This document shows, one piece after another, positions 8,017 to 16,120 of a stretch of DNA of 47,602 nt. Source of the stretch: Microcaldota archaeon (GTDB taxonomy: Archaea > Micrarchaeota > Micrarchaeia > Micrarchaeales > Micrarchaeaceae); NCBI GenBank assembly GCA_021811435.1, contig JAJZOR010000003.1, positions 84,434 through 132,035 on the forward strand, in the 5' to 3' direction. The notes beneath the pieces are model-generated. The model was not told the origin of the DNA and made no database searches. It saw only the letters and a list, made by a program, of their open reading frames with translations. Within the stretch, counting starts at the first letter, position 1. Each line of letters starts with the position of its first letter. The translations under genes were made by a program, and so were the position numbers.

Positions 8017-8630
8017 TTATGGTGGCAAAGCGAGATGTGCAGGGACCGCGGTAGAGCCTATGTAGACCGCGAAGAGGCCCGCAGCTACCAGGGTCAGCCA
8101 ACATATAGCCAAAAGTGCCTGCCAGCCCACCTACACGTCCTTCTGGTAGCCAGGTAGGCGATCCATCACGAGCGCGGCGGGATACGCAAATATCCCGGCA
8201 ATGCCGAAAATAAAGTACATTAGCATCATTGCAAGGGATTCGTTCGTTAGGCCCAGGCTATATCCGGAATAGCCGTACAATATGGCCATAAAGCCGAAGA
8301 AGAACGCCACAAGGCCCACATATTCGAGCTCTATCTCGTACTGTATGGCGAACGCGAAGATCAGCAGGAGGGCGCCGAAAGCTACGAATGGGTCAAGGAA
8401 CAGGATGTTATATGAGCCTGGCAGGAACCATGTAAGCTGGTTTATAACGCCTGTGATAAGTATGTATGCGCCCAGGACCGCAAGCGGTATCCCTGCGGCT
8501 TCAGCTCGCTTCTTATGTCCTTTATCTTTATCTTATACCTCATGTATATCCTGGTCATCAAGTATGCCAGGAGCAGCGCTACAAAGCCGAGCAGCAGCAG
8601 GTCGAAAGCCAGGTTATCGACAAATGCCAT
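8017..8630 (-). pseudogene. DUF981-like multi-spanning membrane protein, broken by a frameshift and an in-frame TAG
   Basis: Reading from ATG 8630, the frame gives MAFVDNLAFDLLLLGFVALL and ends its membrane character at about 8500 (near KDIRSELKPQG). From there a different minus frame continues as membrane helices: IPLAVLGAYILITGVINQL, then FVAFGALLLIFAFAIQYE and LVAFFFGFMAILYGYSG. That frame meets TAG at 8131-8133, yet the same frame goes on to another membrane helix (LLAICWLTLVAAGLFAVYIG) and a VPAHLALPP end before TAA at 8017. The joined product of about 200 residues has the size and multi-helix plan I expect of DUF981 membrane proteins. Two independent lesions suggest a true pseudogene; sequence error in one is possible. 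Confidence 0.65.
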
Positions 8631-8737
8631 AGCCTCACGGATTAGATATCGCTGGCACTGCTTAAAAATGGTGCGGTGACGCACGCGTGCAGCCGTATGT
8701 GTCCGATGCCCCAATAGCAGCCAAGCATAGCCGGCAT

Positions 8738-9073
8738 TTATGCGGCTCGCTTGTTGCGCTTGTTGAGCATCTTTGTTATGCTGTCTATCTTTTTGTTTAG
8801 CTCCTTCATCTCCTTCTTGGTCAGATCGGGCACCGATTTGGAAAGGCGGTCCATTTCTGCCTTGACGCTCTTGGCGTACGCATCGCCCTCCTTCTCGTAC
8901 CTCTTGACCGTCTCCAGCACCAGCCTCTCGCTGTCCTTCTTGTCCATATGGCCCTCCTTCTCCAGCTCGTCCAGCGCCTTGTTAAGGGCCTTGACGGTTA
9001 TGGATGCGACCCCGAAGCCGAACTCTATGCCCTTCCTCACCAGCTTGTCCACGTCCTTGTTCGATTTTGCCAT
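8738..9073 (-). CDS. Phasin-like helical protein
   Basis: A 111-residue, highly charged, almost wholly helical protein. It begins MAKSNKDVDKLVRKGIEFGFG, has a GFGVASIT segment and continues as heptad-like helices ending in KMLNKRNKRAA. This resembles the small phasin-type proteins (COG3937-like) often found beside ABC1/UbiB kinases in bacteria, but similarity of short helical proteins is weak evidence. The start at 9073 is chosen because GGTGG lies eight bases upstream; a longer frame would overlap ubiB. It is directly downstream of the UbiB-like gene in the same direction, 20 bases after its stop, so co-expression is likely. Confidence 0.5.
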   Translation of the reverse strand: MAKSNKDVDKLVRKGIEFGFGVASITVKALNKALDELEKEGHMDKKDSERLVLETVKRYEKEGDAYAKSVKAEMDRLSKSVPDLTKKEMKELNKKIDSITKMLNKRNKRAA

Positions 9074-9093
9074 GTTTTCCACCTTCCAAAGCA

Positions 9094-10752
9094 TTAATAG
9101 GCTATGATTTTCAGGGCCAGCCACAGCCCCAGCATGCCGCTTACCAGGAATCCGGCAAGGCCGAAAGTGGTGCTCACCCGCAACACCAGCGACGAGCCCA
9201 CTATCAGCGCGGCCACGAGCAGGGCCATAGACAGCTTGTCGCTTATCCTGTCGAGGTCCTCGGAAAACACCATGAGGTCCTTGTGCTCCAGCTCTATCTT
9301 CAGCCTTCCGTCTTCCATCTTCCTCATGAAGTCCCTTAGCGCAAGGGGCAGGCTCCTGGCCATGTACTCGAGGTCTAGCATGTCATCCTTCAAGACCTCG
9401 ACCAACTTCCTGGTGTCCCACTTAGTCGGGAGCAAATCCTTAGCATAAGGCTGGAATTCCTCCGCGATATTGAAATGCGGATCGAGTTCTGTGCAAGTGC
9501 CTTCGAGTATGAGTATGGAGCGCGCGAGCTCGGCGGTTTCCCTCGGCCTGTTTATATCGTATTTCACTAAAATGGTGACAAGATCTGAGAGCATCTCGCC
9601 CAACTTGACGTCGACTATGCGCTTGCTGTAGTAGGCGTCCAGCACATCCGATATGTCGGCCTTGAACGATGCCATGTCATCTCTTTCAACAGCCATCCCA
9701 GTGCGCAACATGTGGGCTATGAGGCCGTTCACATCGTCCTCCACGGCGTAGAAAGCCAACTTGAACAGATCATTGGCCGTCTCTTTGTCTATCGAATTTA
9801 CCCGTCCGAAGTCGAGGAGGCATATGACGCTGTTATCGAGCACCATTATATTCCCGGGATGCATGTCCGCATGATAGAACCTGTCGACTAGCACCATCTT
9901 GAAAAAGATTCTGGCGCATTTGCGCGCTATGGCCCTTTTGTCGAACTTGTTTGAGTGCGTGGTTATGACCTTGGAAAGTGACATGCCCTCAACCTCTTCC
10001 ATTACGAGCACCCTCCTCGTGCATAGCCTGTTATAAACGGTCGGTACGTTCACGCCTTTGTCATCATTGAAGTTATCTTTGAGCCGCTGGCCGCTGTTTG
10101 CTTCCCTGAGGAAGTTAAGTTCTTTTATTATGGAGCGCTCGAATTCATCTACCAGATATACGGGATCGTACTTCCTTGTTTCGGGGATGTGCTTCTGAGC
10201 CAACCTTGCCAGATAATGCATTATCCTAAGGTCTTCCTTTATGGTGGCCTCTATGCCTGGCCGCTGCACCTTGACCACGACCTTGTGTCCGTTCTTCAGC
10301 ACAGCCCTGTGCACCTGCCCTATTGAAGCGGATGCGAGCGGCTGGTTCTCAAACTTCAGGAATAGTTCGTCCGCATGCTTGCCCAGCTCATCCTTTATTA
10401 TGCGCTTGGCCTGGTCCGTAGGGAATGGGCTCATGCTGTCTTGCAGCTTGGACAGCTCAGCAGCGTATTCAGGGCCTATTATGTCCGCCCTAGTGCTGAG
10501 CAGTTGGCCGAACTTCACAAATGTGGTGCCCAGTTCCTCAAGCATAAGGCGAAACCTTTCCTGCGGCGTCTTGTGCATAACTTCGGGCAGCGCCTTCTGC
10601 TTAGACCTGCGTATAGGCAGTTTCTCGCCCAGCCTTAACCTGTCAGCCAGCTGGCCTGCTTCGAATTTGGCCAATATGTCCATTATGCGGGCTATCCTGT
10701 CCAGGTCCTGCCTACTCTGCGAAATAGAGAAGACGTCTATGCCACCACCCAC
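9094..10752 (-). CDS. ABC1/UbiB/AarF atypical protein kinase-like protein
   Basis: The protein has the marks of the UbiB family: KFGQ at residues 80-83, the Ala-rich nucleotide loop ASASIGQVH near 142, the kinase lysine in VVVKVQRPG, ELNFLREA, the catalytic-loop-like HADMHPGNIM and the metal-binding LLDFGRVN. Two hydrophobic helices at the C-terminus anchor it in the membrane. At 552 residues it is full length. Family members act as ATPases that support isoprenoid-quinone synthesis or membrane lipid handling; the archaeal substrate is not known. It starts at GTG 10752; no ATG is available upstream of the conserved helix. TTTTTATAC at about 10758-10766 may be its TATA box. Confidence 0.9.
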   Translation of the reverse strand: MGGGIDVFSISQSRQDLDRIARIMDILAKFEAGQLADRLRLGEKLPIRRSKQKALPEVMHKTPQERFRLMLEELGTTFVKFGQLLSTRADIIGPEYAAELSKLQDSMSPFPTDQAKRIIKDELGKHADELFLKFENQPLASASIGQVHRAVLKNGHKVVVKVQRPGIEATIKEDLRIMHYLARLAQKHIPETRKYDPVYLVDEFERSIIKELNFLREANSGQRLKDNFNDDKGVNVPTVYNRLCTRRVLVMEEVEGMSLSKVITTHSNKFDKRAIARKCARIFFKMVLVDRFYHADMHPGNIMVLDNSVICLLDFGRVNSIDKETANDLFKLAFYAVEDDVNGLIAHMLRTGMAVERDDMASFKADISDVLDAYYSKRIVDVKLGEMLSDLVTILVKYDINRPRETAELARSILILEGTCTELDPHFNIAEEFQPYAKDLLPTKWDTRKLVEVLKDDMLDLEYMARSLPLALRDFMRKMEDGRLKIELEHKDLMVFSEDLDRISDKLSMALLVAALIVGSSLVLRVSTTFGLAGFLVSGMLGLWLALKIIAY

Positions 10753-10807
10753 TAAACAGTATAAAAATTACTACGCTTGGACATTATTAAAACTTTTGTA
10801 TCCATTC

Positions 10808-10820
10808 GCAAACTGTTTGC
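10808..10820. promoter_or_regulatory. Palindrome in the ubiB / Ntn-hydrolase divergent gap
   Basis: GCAAAC-T-GTTTGC is a perfect 6-bp inverted repeat with one central base. It lies between two divergent promoters and could be an operator for a dimeric regulator. No further copy was noticed. Confidence 0.3.
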
Positions 10821-10939
10821 AGGTTTTGTGCATGGCCGCGTACAGTAGCGGAAAGCCAGATTTTGAGCCATTGACCATTGGCGATAAAAAATGGAGTGGC
10901 ACCATAGCCGTTAATGCGTGTTTGGACCGATGTAGGCAA

Positions 10940-10948
10940 TTATATACA
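10940..10948 (+). promoter_or_regulatory. TATA box of the proteasome-like gene
   Basis: TTATATACA is centred 32 bases before the ATG at 10976. With archaeal spacing, transcription would begin within a few bases of that codon, giving an almost leaderless mRNA. This placement favours the ATG at 10976 over longer frames reaching upstream. Confidence 0.55.
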
Positions 10949-10975
10949 TTGTGCTACATAGGGTATATCGAGTCA

Positions 10976-11806
10976 ATGACTGTGATAGCGGAGATACCGT
11001 ATAAGAGCGGCGTTGTCACTGTAGCGGATAGCAGATATACCATAGAGGAGCATTACTTCTGGATTAAATATGACGATGATGCAGAGAAGACTTTCACCTC
11101 TTATGATAAGGACCTGGTCATAGCCACCGCCGGGGACGAGGCGCTTGGACGCACAGTTGCCGAGTACCTCCTACTGAACGAGGATAAGCTTAAGCGATAC
11201 TGTTATACGGATGACAGTAGCTTAAGGAAAAGCCTTATCGACAAATTCAACAAATTAGCGCTGGATTGCATAGGAAGCAATAATTCGGGCTTTTACATAT
11301 CGGTAAGGCTAAAGGACGGCAGCATAAGGACCATGTTGCTGGACATCATAGGACCTAGCGATAGGTCTGGATCCCCGGATACTAAGTTTTACGATTTGAA
11401 AGAAGGCGCGGCGATGGGCATAGACGGGACCGTCGAACCTTATCTCAATGCTTTGACGGCCAAGTATGCACCGGACAAGGGCAAGAGGGACGCCGCTGAC
11501 GCGATGGCAATAGCGTTCCTGCTCGAAGACAAGTACAGCGAGGAAAACTACCCGATAAGGTACCATTTCCAGTACCTCTATGGCGTGGGCGGACCGATTG
11601 TTGCGCACGTCACGGACAAGGATGCAAGCGCAGACATGGTTATCGAAAGGGATGAGCGGAAGCGCCTAGAGCAAAAAAGCTACGAGGAGCTCAAGCGCTA
11701 TTTCAGTGAAAAGATAGAACTCGAGCGGCGCGACAGACGCGGTATGCTGCGCGGGGGAAGCTCAGTAGCCGGTAAGCACAACGGCAGGGAAGTCAGCCGA
11801 GGATAG
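10976..11806 (+). CDS. Proteasome-beta-like Ntn (N-terminal threonine) hydrolase, unassigned subfamily
   Basis: After removal of Met1 the chain would start with Thr. With that Thr as residue 1, GVV falls at 11-13, Asp at 17 and Arg at 19, the spacing of proteasome beta subunits and HslV (Thr1, Asp17, Arg19). A KTF motif at 37-39 sits near the position of catalytic Lys33, followed by DLVIATAGDEALGRTVAEYL like the beta-subunit helix after Lys33. Later AAMGIDG, then YLNALTAKYAPDKGKRDAAD, follow the beta-type strand-helix order. No propeptide is present. The last 50 residues are a charged helical extension not seen in beta subunits. It could be a protease, a ligase-type relative such as the DUF2121 connectase group, or a self-assembling ring of its own. 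Confidence 0.6.
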   Translation: MTVIAEIPYKSGVVTVADSRYTIEEHYFWIKYDDDAEKTFTSYDKDLVIATAGDEALGRTVAEYLLLNEDKLKRYCYTDDSSLRKSLIDKFNKLALDCIGSNNSGFYISVRLKDGSIRTMLLDIIGPSDRSGSPDTKFYDLKEGAAMGIDGTVEPYLNALTAKYAPDKGKRDAADAMAIAFLLEDKYSEENYPIRYHFQYLYGVGGPIVAHVTDKDASADMVIERDERKRLEQKSYEELKRYFSEKIELERRDRRGMLRGGSSVAGKHNGREVSRG

Positions 11807-11889
11807 GTGCTGTGCCATGTTGGCAGAACCTAAAACAGCAATGTTTTTATTCATAAAAGGTTATCAATTTATACGTTTGAGGGAAACTG

Positions 11890-12672
11890 ATGGTGACGAA
11901 AAGTGTACCTGTCGCTGGCCAGAAAACCGAAGCGGATGCGGTTAGCATCAGGACGGATATAGAGACGGGGCGGGTATCTGATATAAAGCCGCGCACGCGC
12001 ACAGATGGCGATGCCATCAAGACCGTATTCTCAGTGGACGGCACGCTCGAACTTATAAAGAGGATAAACGAATCGCTGGACAGGGGCGAGCGGGTCGTGG
12101 TGCTCGTTTTCGGCAAGAAGCTTAAGAGGGACGGGACGCTTGATGAGAAGGGTACGCAGGTGATAAAGGAACTGGCGCGGCTTTATAAGGAGATAGAGCA
12201 GGCAAGCGGAGCGAACATTGACAAAGTAGCCGTACTTTTGACGGGAGGCAGGAACAGCAGCTACCTGCTCAGAGGGGTAAAGCTGCCGAGCGAGGCCAGT
12301 GTTATGTTTAAGGCGCTGCAGGCTGAAGGCGTTGACCCCGCCAATCTGCTTTTGGAGCAGAAATCGTATGATACAGTTACAAATGTCTTGTTCTCTTACC
12401 CGATTGTGAAAGGGTTCGGAGCCACCACAGTAGTGGTGGTCGCTGAAGAGTACATGGCCGAGCGCGCGCTTAGGATAGCGAGCTCTGTTTTTGATAAATC
12501 CGACACGATATTCGTAAAGCCGGTAAGGATAGAGCTAAGCCCGCTGGCAAAAGCATTCGAGGAGCTCAAGGAATGGCTCGCCATACGCGCGCTCCCGCTG
12601 TTTATAGACGTAAGGAGGCGCCAGCATAATCTTGATAGGAGGGAGGAGCCAATCCCGATTGCCGCAGAGTAG
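11890..12672 (+). CDS. DUF218/YdcF-like protein without membrane anchor
   Basis: Residues 68-215 follow the DUF218 pattern: VVVLVFGKK, VAVLLTGGRNSSYL, PSEASVMFKALQAEGVDP, the signature LLLEQKSYDTVTN (Glu-x-x-Ser-x-x-Thr-x-x-Asn), and TTVVVVAEEYMAERALRIA. In bacteria such proteins (SanA, YdcF) are linked to envelope functions and YdcF binds S-adenosylmethionine. This one has no signal or membrane segment, so it is predicted cytosolic; residues 1-60 are polar and probably disordered. Length 260. The ATG is supported by a short A/T-rich promoter-like gap. It stands alone. Confidence 0.7.
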   Translation: MVTKSVPVAGQKTEADAVSIRTDIETGRVSDIKPRTRTDGDAIKTVFSVDGTLELIKRINESLDRGERVVVLVFGKKLKRDGTLDEKGTQVIKELARLYKEIEQASGANIDKVAVLLTGGRNSSYLLRGVKLPSEASVMFKALQAEGVDPANLLLEQKSYDTVTNVLFSYPIVKGFGATTVVVVAEEYMAERALRIASSVFDKSDTIFVKPVRIELSPLAKAFEELKEWLAIRALPLFIDVRRRQHNLDRREEPIPIAAE

Positions 12673-12717
12673 TGTGGAGTTTGCGCGAATGGCGCATAAC
12701 ATATAGACGAGGCGCGA

Positions 12718-13014
12718 TCATAGCCTTGAAACCGCGAAGTATATCTGGATTATTATCTCCTGCTCCAGCGCATTTTCCTCTACTATCGCGCCTTTTGAAT
12801 TCAGTATCTTATTGACTACATGCTTGATTGCAACCGAGGTTTTCTCGCTGCCCCTTTCCACATCAAGCATCCCTGCAAGCTTTTTGAAATTCTTGCTTTT
12901 TATTATTTTATGTATTTTGGGGTTGTTGAACTTTATATAGTTGTTTAAATCCGTCCAGTTTACCACTGACGAATCCGCGGTGTTTATCAGCGCGTGTTCA
13001 AATTCGAATGCCAT
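12718..13014 (-). CDS. Small protein of unknown function
   Basis: The 98-residue product is mixed helical with no membrane segment and no recognisable motif. It carries polar patches such as IHKIIKSKNFKKLAG and ends EQEIIIQIYFAVSRL. A purine-rich GGGGGAT precedes its ATG at 13014, and an ATATAAATTAAT element lies about 45 bases upstream, so it looks expressed. I cannot assign a family. It converges with the DUF218 gene. Confidence 0.55.
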   Translation of the reverse strand: MAFEFEHALINTADSSVVNWTDLNNYIKFNNPKIHKIIKSKNFKKLAGMLDVERGSEKTSVAIKHVVNKILNSKGAIVEENALEQEIIIQIYFAVSRL

Positions 13015-13089
13015 TTTATCCCCCTTTTCTGATTATAGTATTTGGGCGGCCGATTAATTTATATGCATTGTTTGTACCGGCTGCTGCAC

Positions 13090-13114
13090 GATGCGGGTCC
13101 GCTCGTTCCGCATC
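13090..13114. other. Stem-loop in a GC-rich intergenic island
   Basis: GATGCGG and CCGCATC form a 7-bp stem with an 11-base loop. The stem sits between an AATTTATATG element (about 13056-13066) and the separate coaD promoter (TTTTAAATG, about 13162). The surrounding 13080-13150 is more GC-rich than other gaps, so it might be a short non-coding RNA or a 5' leader. Confidence 0.3.
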
Positions 13115-13201
13115 GAACGATAGACGCTATTGCAATCCCCAGGCAGGCGGCCTTAGGATAGAATTTTAAATGTTAGATGGCGATATCTTTAAGTAGTTCA
13201 C

Positions 13202-13693
13202 ATGAAGACAGCGATTTACGCGGGCAGCTTCGACCCGCCTACTCTCGGACATGTCTGGATGATAGAGCGGGGCGCGGCGCTGTTCGGCAGGCTTATAGTC
13301 GCCGTAGGCACTAATACGGACAAGGCATACGCGTTTTCCATAGAGGAGCGCCTAGAAATGCTTAAGGCTCTCACTAAAGGCCACAAGAACGTCAGGGTGG
13401 AATCGTTTGAGAACCAGTTCCTGGTAAAATACGCAAAGTCGATCGGCGTGGATTACATAATAAGGGGCATAAGGACCGAAACCGACTTCGCCTACGAGAG
13501 GGACATGCGCCTTATAAATGGCGACTTGGAACCGCGCATTGAGACCGTGTTCCTGATGCCACCGAGGGAGATAGCCGAGATAAGCTCAAGCTTCGTCAAG
13601 GGGCTGGTCGGGCCGCAGGGATGGGAAAAGGTAGTTAGCAGGTATCTGCCGCCTCCTGTCTACAGGAAGTTTATAGATAAGCTGGACAGGTAA
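13202..13693 (+). CDS. coaD: Phosphopantetheine adenylyltransferase, bacterial type
   Basis: Catalyses transfer of AMP to 4'-phosphopantetheine, the step before dephospho-CoA in CoA synthesis. The 163-residue chain matches bacterial CoaD: YAGSFDPPTLGHVWMIERG with the T/HxGH nucleotide motif, FSIEERLEML, the IIRGIRTETDFAYERDM block and the ISSSFVKGLV motif. Most archaea use a shorter, different PPAT (COG1019), so this looks like a gene acquired from bacteria. The ATG follows a TTTTAAATG box by about 35 bases. The gene converges with nreA, two bases from its stop. Confidence 0.9.
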   Translation: MKTAIYAGSFDPPTLGHVWMIERGAALFGRLIVAVGTNTDKAYAFSIEERLEMLKALTKGHKNVRVESFENQFLVKYAKSIGVDYIIRGIRTETDFAYERDMRLINGDLEPRIETVFLMPPREIAEISSSFVKGLVGPQGWEKVVSRYLPPPVYRKFIDKLDR

Positions 13694-13695
13694 CT

Positions 13696-14949
13696 TCATC
13701 TTATGTATTCGGCCATCTTGCGCTGGGTCAGTATGTCCTTAAGTATCCTGCTGTTTGCTATCCAGCTCTTGCTCGATATCTCGAGCCTTTGCGCTATGAA
13801 ATTCCATATCTCATTGGGGCTCTGCAAGACTGCGGGCGCAGTTTGCAGCGTCTGCCTAACGTGCTCCCTGACGTTCCACACGCCTACTGGCATTATGTAG
13901 CCGTCATGCACCTCCCTCAGGATGAGAACCGTGCCCTGCTTTCCGAGCTCCTTTAACTTTTCAGTAACTGCCAGGCGGGCTGCATAATAACACCCGCCTA
14001 TTTCCGCATATGTGGACCTGCCACCGTAGCCTTCATATGACGAGTATATCGATATGTCGGTACCGCTTTCATTCCATATCGTCTTGGGATACCAAGCCTC
14101 TATAGATTCGTACTGCCATTTGCCTGGGATGAAAAATATGAGCCAGCGGTTGTCAAGCGCAACGTTGTAGTAGGCGTAAACCGCGTCCACCAGGTTGTTC
14201 TGCTTTATCTCCTCCCTGAGATCCTTCGATATGGTGTCGTCTACCGCAGTTATGCTCCAGCGCGTCGGCACAAACTTCCTTTGGCTCTTTATCCCGAACA
14301 GACCGGCAGAGAGACCCTGCTGTATTTTTGATGTAGCAAGCCCTTTATTGTACAGTTCAAGTATTGCGGTGGTGGCCTTTGCGTCGGTATCAAGATAGAG
14401 CGATTCCATCTGCCTTTCAGCCTTTATGTTGTACAACTCCACCTGCTTAAGCTCTGCGCTTGGGCCGAAAGGCTGCACCTCGTCGTTCAGCGATATCTTC
14501 ATGAAAGGCTTGCTGGAGAAGCGCATCTCGGCGACTGCAGGCCTTTCCGCCAGTGCCAAATCCCTCACCTGTTCCTCTATCTTGCCTTTTTCAACATCAT
14601 GTATGTTTGACAGATGTATGCCCCTTACCAGCCTGGATCGCATGTCGACTATCTTATCGATCGGCATGTCGCGCCATAGCTCAGGCCTGCCGAGAATGGA
14701 CGTGTCGCCGAATTCCGGAGGCACGAGCGGGCCTATGAATACCTTCGGATAGCCGAACCTCCCTATGAATATGTCGGTAGGCGATGATCCTGATATGTCG
14801 AGCCGGTCGACCAGATTGAGCGTCTTTATGCTGTAGTAGTACCGCATTAGGGCCGGATCCCTCATGTGCCTGTACACTGTGGTGGATCGCTTCACGTTTA
14901 TGGTGTTAGGCATATGCGCCAGCTCTTGCACCATCCCTGCCCTGTCCAA
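13696..14949 (-). CDS. nreA: NreA-type archaeal DNA repair protein
   Basis: The protein contains the hallmark DIFIGRFGYPKVFIGPLVPP, then a GDTSILGRPELW segment and a C-terminal domain with GGCYYAARLAVTEKL, all typical of the DUF650/DUF651 NreA family. NreA works with DNA repair in Haloferax (mitomycin C sensitivity of mutants). The last residues, QRKMAEYIR, fit a PCNA-interacting (QxxMxxYI) tail, as reported for the family. Length 417 is usual. A short TTAAATTAATC-type gap separates it from the divergent M24 peptidase. The N-terminal zinc-ribbon seen in some members is not present. Confidence 0.88.
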   Translation of the reverse strand: MDRAGMVQELAHMPNTINVKRSTTVYRHMRDPALMRYYYSIKTLNLVDRLDISGSSPTDIFIGRFGYPKVFIGPLVPPEFGDTSILGRPELWRDMPIDKIVDMRSRLVRGIHLSNIHDVEKGKIEEQVRDLALAERPAVAEMRFSSKPFMKISLNDEVQPFGPSAELKQVELYNIKAERQMESLYLDTDAKATTAILELYNKGLATSKIQQGLSAGLFGIKSQRKFVPTRWSITAVDDTISKDLREEIKQNNLVDAVYAYYNVALDNRWLIFFIPGKWQYESIEAWYPKTIWNESGTDISIYSSYEGYGGRSTYAEIGGCYYAARLAVTEKLKELGKQGTVLILREVHDGYIMPVGVWNVREHVRQTLQTAPAVLQSPNEIWNFIAQRLEISSKSWIANSRILKDILTQRKMAEYIR

Positions 14950-15019
14950 ATTAATCCGCCTAAATTAATCTGGATGCTCATAATTTATCTCTTTCCCTGC
15001 ATTAAATTAATCGGATTCG

Positions 15020-16102
15020 ATGGGGAGCTTTGCAAGAAGGATACGCAGGGTATTTGAAGGCTTTGATGGAGACGCAATACTCATTTATAACACCGGACTG
15101 GTGGACAGCAATTTCACTTACCTGTCTGGTTTTACCAGTGGGATATTCGAGAATACCGCGCTCTTGGCCATGAGGAACGGGATGACCTTACTGACAAGTG
15201 ATTTGGAATATGAAACGGCGCTCTCACAGAGACCAAAAGAGATGACAGTGGTAAGGTACTCCGGCGCTAGTGAACTCAGGGATCAGCTAAGGAAGCGTAT
15301 CGAAGGAAAAGTGGTCGGCGTGGATGCGAGCTTCCTTCCCTATCACTATTTCAGGAAGTTAAAACGGCTCTCCAAAGCCAGGAAATTTGTAGACGCTACA
15401 GACGCGTTATCTGAAGCCAGGCTCGTCAAGGAGCCTAGTGAGATAGCCAATATCAGGAAAGCGGTAGGCATAGTAAAGCGCACTTTCAACGGCATAGAGA
15501 GGCACTTCAAAGCCGGCATGACAGAGAAGGATCTTGCAGCGCAGTTTGACAATCTTATGAGGCTTAACGGGGCTTCTGAGCCTTCGTTTAAGACGATAGT
15601 TGCTTTTGGAAAGAACGCGGCGCTGCCGCATCACGCACCTGATTACAGCAGGCTCAAGCCCAACGAATTCGTGCTGATAGACGCAGGGGCGAAGTACAAT
15701 AATTATTGCTCTGACCTGACGCGTACTTTCATATTCATGCCGGACAGGCGCTCCGAAAAATGGAGGAGGATGGATGACATGATCAAAACCGTTAAGAGCG
15801 CGCAGAGACTAGCGCTGGAATCGATTAAGCCAGGGGTCGATGGCAGGCATGTCCACAGAATCGCAGCCGATTATATAAACAAAGCTGAAAAAGGCGTCTA
15901 TAACGGGCTATTCATACACTCTCTTGGCCACTCCATCGGCATAGACGTCCATGACGGGCCCGGATTGTCGCCTTTTACGCGCAATAGACTGGATGCGGGC
16001 ATGGTAGTCAGCGATGAGCCCGGAATCTATTTGGTCGGGTTTGGCGGCGTGAGGTTTGAGGACGACGTATTGGTGGCCGAAAACGGGGCATCGTTCCTTT
16101 GA
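15020..16102 (+). CDS. M24-family Xaa-Pro aminopeptidase/dipeptidase
   Basis: A two-metal peptidase that removes residues before proline. The first 120 residues are the creatinase-like N-domain (GFTSGIFENTALL, SDLEYE). The catalytic pita-bread domain shows all metal ligands: the aspartates in LIDAGAKYNNYCSDLTR, the His in HSLGHSIGIDVHD, the Glu in SDEPGIYL and the Glu in GVRFEDDVLV. Length 360 agrees with archaeal PepQ proteins. It probably finishes peptide breakdown after the proteasome. ATG at 15020 lies 18 bases after a TTAAATTAAT element. Confidence 0.92.
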   Translation: MGSFARRIRRVFEGFDGDAILIYNTGLVDSNFTYLSGFTSGIFENTALLAMRNGMTLLTSDLEYETALSQRPKEMTVVRYSGASELRDQLRKRIEGKVVGVDASFLPYHYFRKLKRLSKARKFVDATDALSEARLVKEPSEIANIRKAVGIVKRTFNGIERHFKAGMTEKDLAAQFDNLMRLNGASEPSFKTIVAFGKNAALPHHAPDYSRLKPNEFVLIDAGAKYNNYCSDLTRTFIFMPDRRSEKWRRMDDMIKTVKSAQRLALESIKPGVDGRHVHRIAADYINKAEKGVYNGLFIHSLGHSIGIDVHDGPGLSPFTRNRLDAGMVVSDEPGIYLVGFGGVRFEDDVLVAENGASFL

Positions 16103-16120
16103 AGGCAATCATTTGCGTTT

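Noticed and set aside
10241-10975. Upstream extension of the proteasome-like frame across the ubiB gene
   Set aside because: The extension is antisense to ubiB, has no start signal, and the TATA box and Thr1 position fix the start at 10976.
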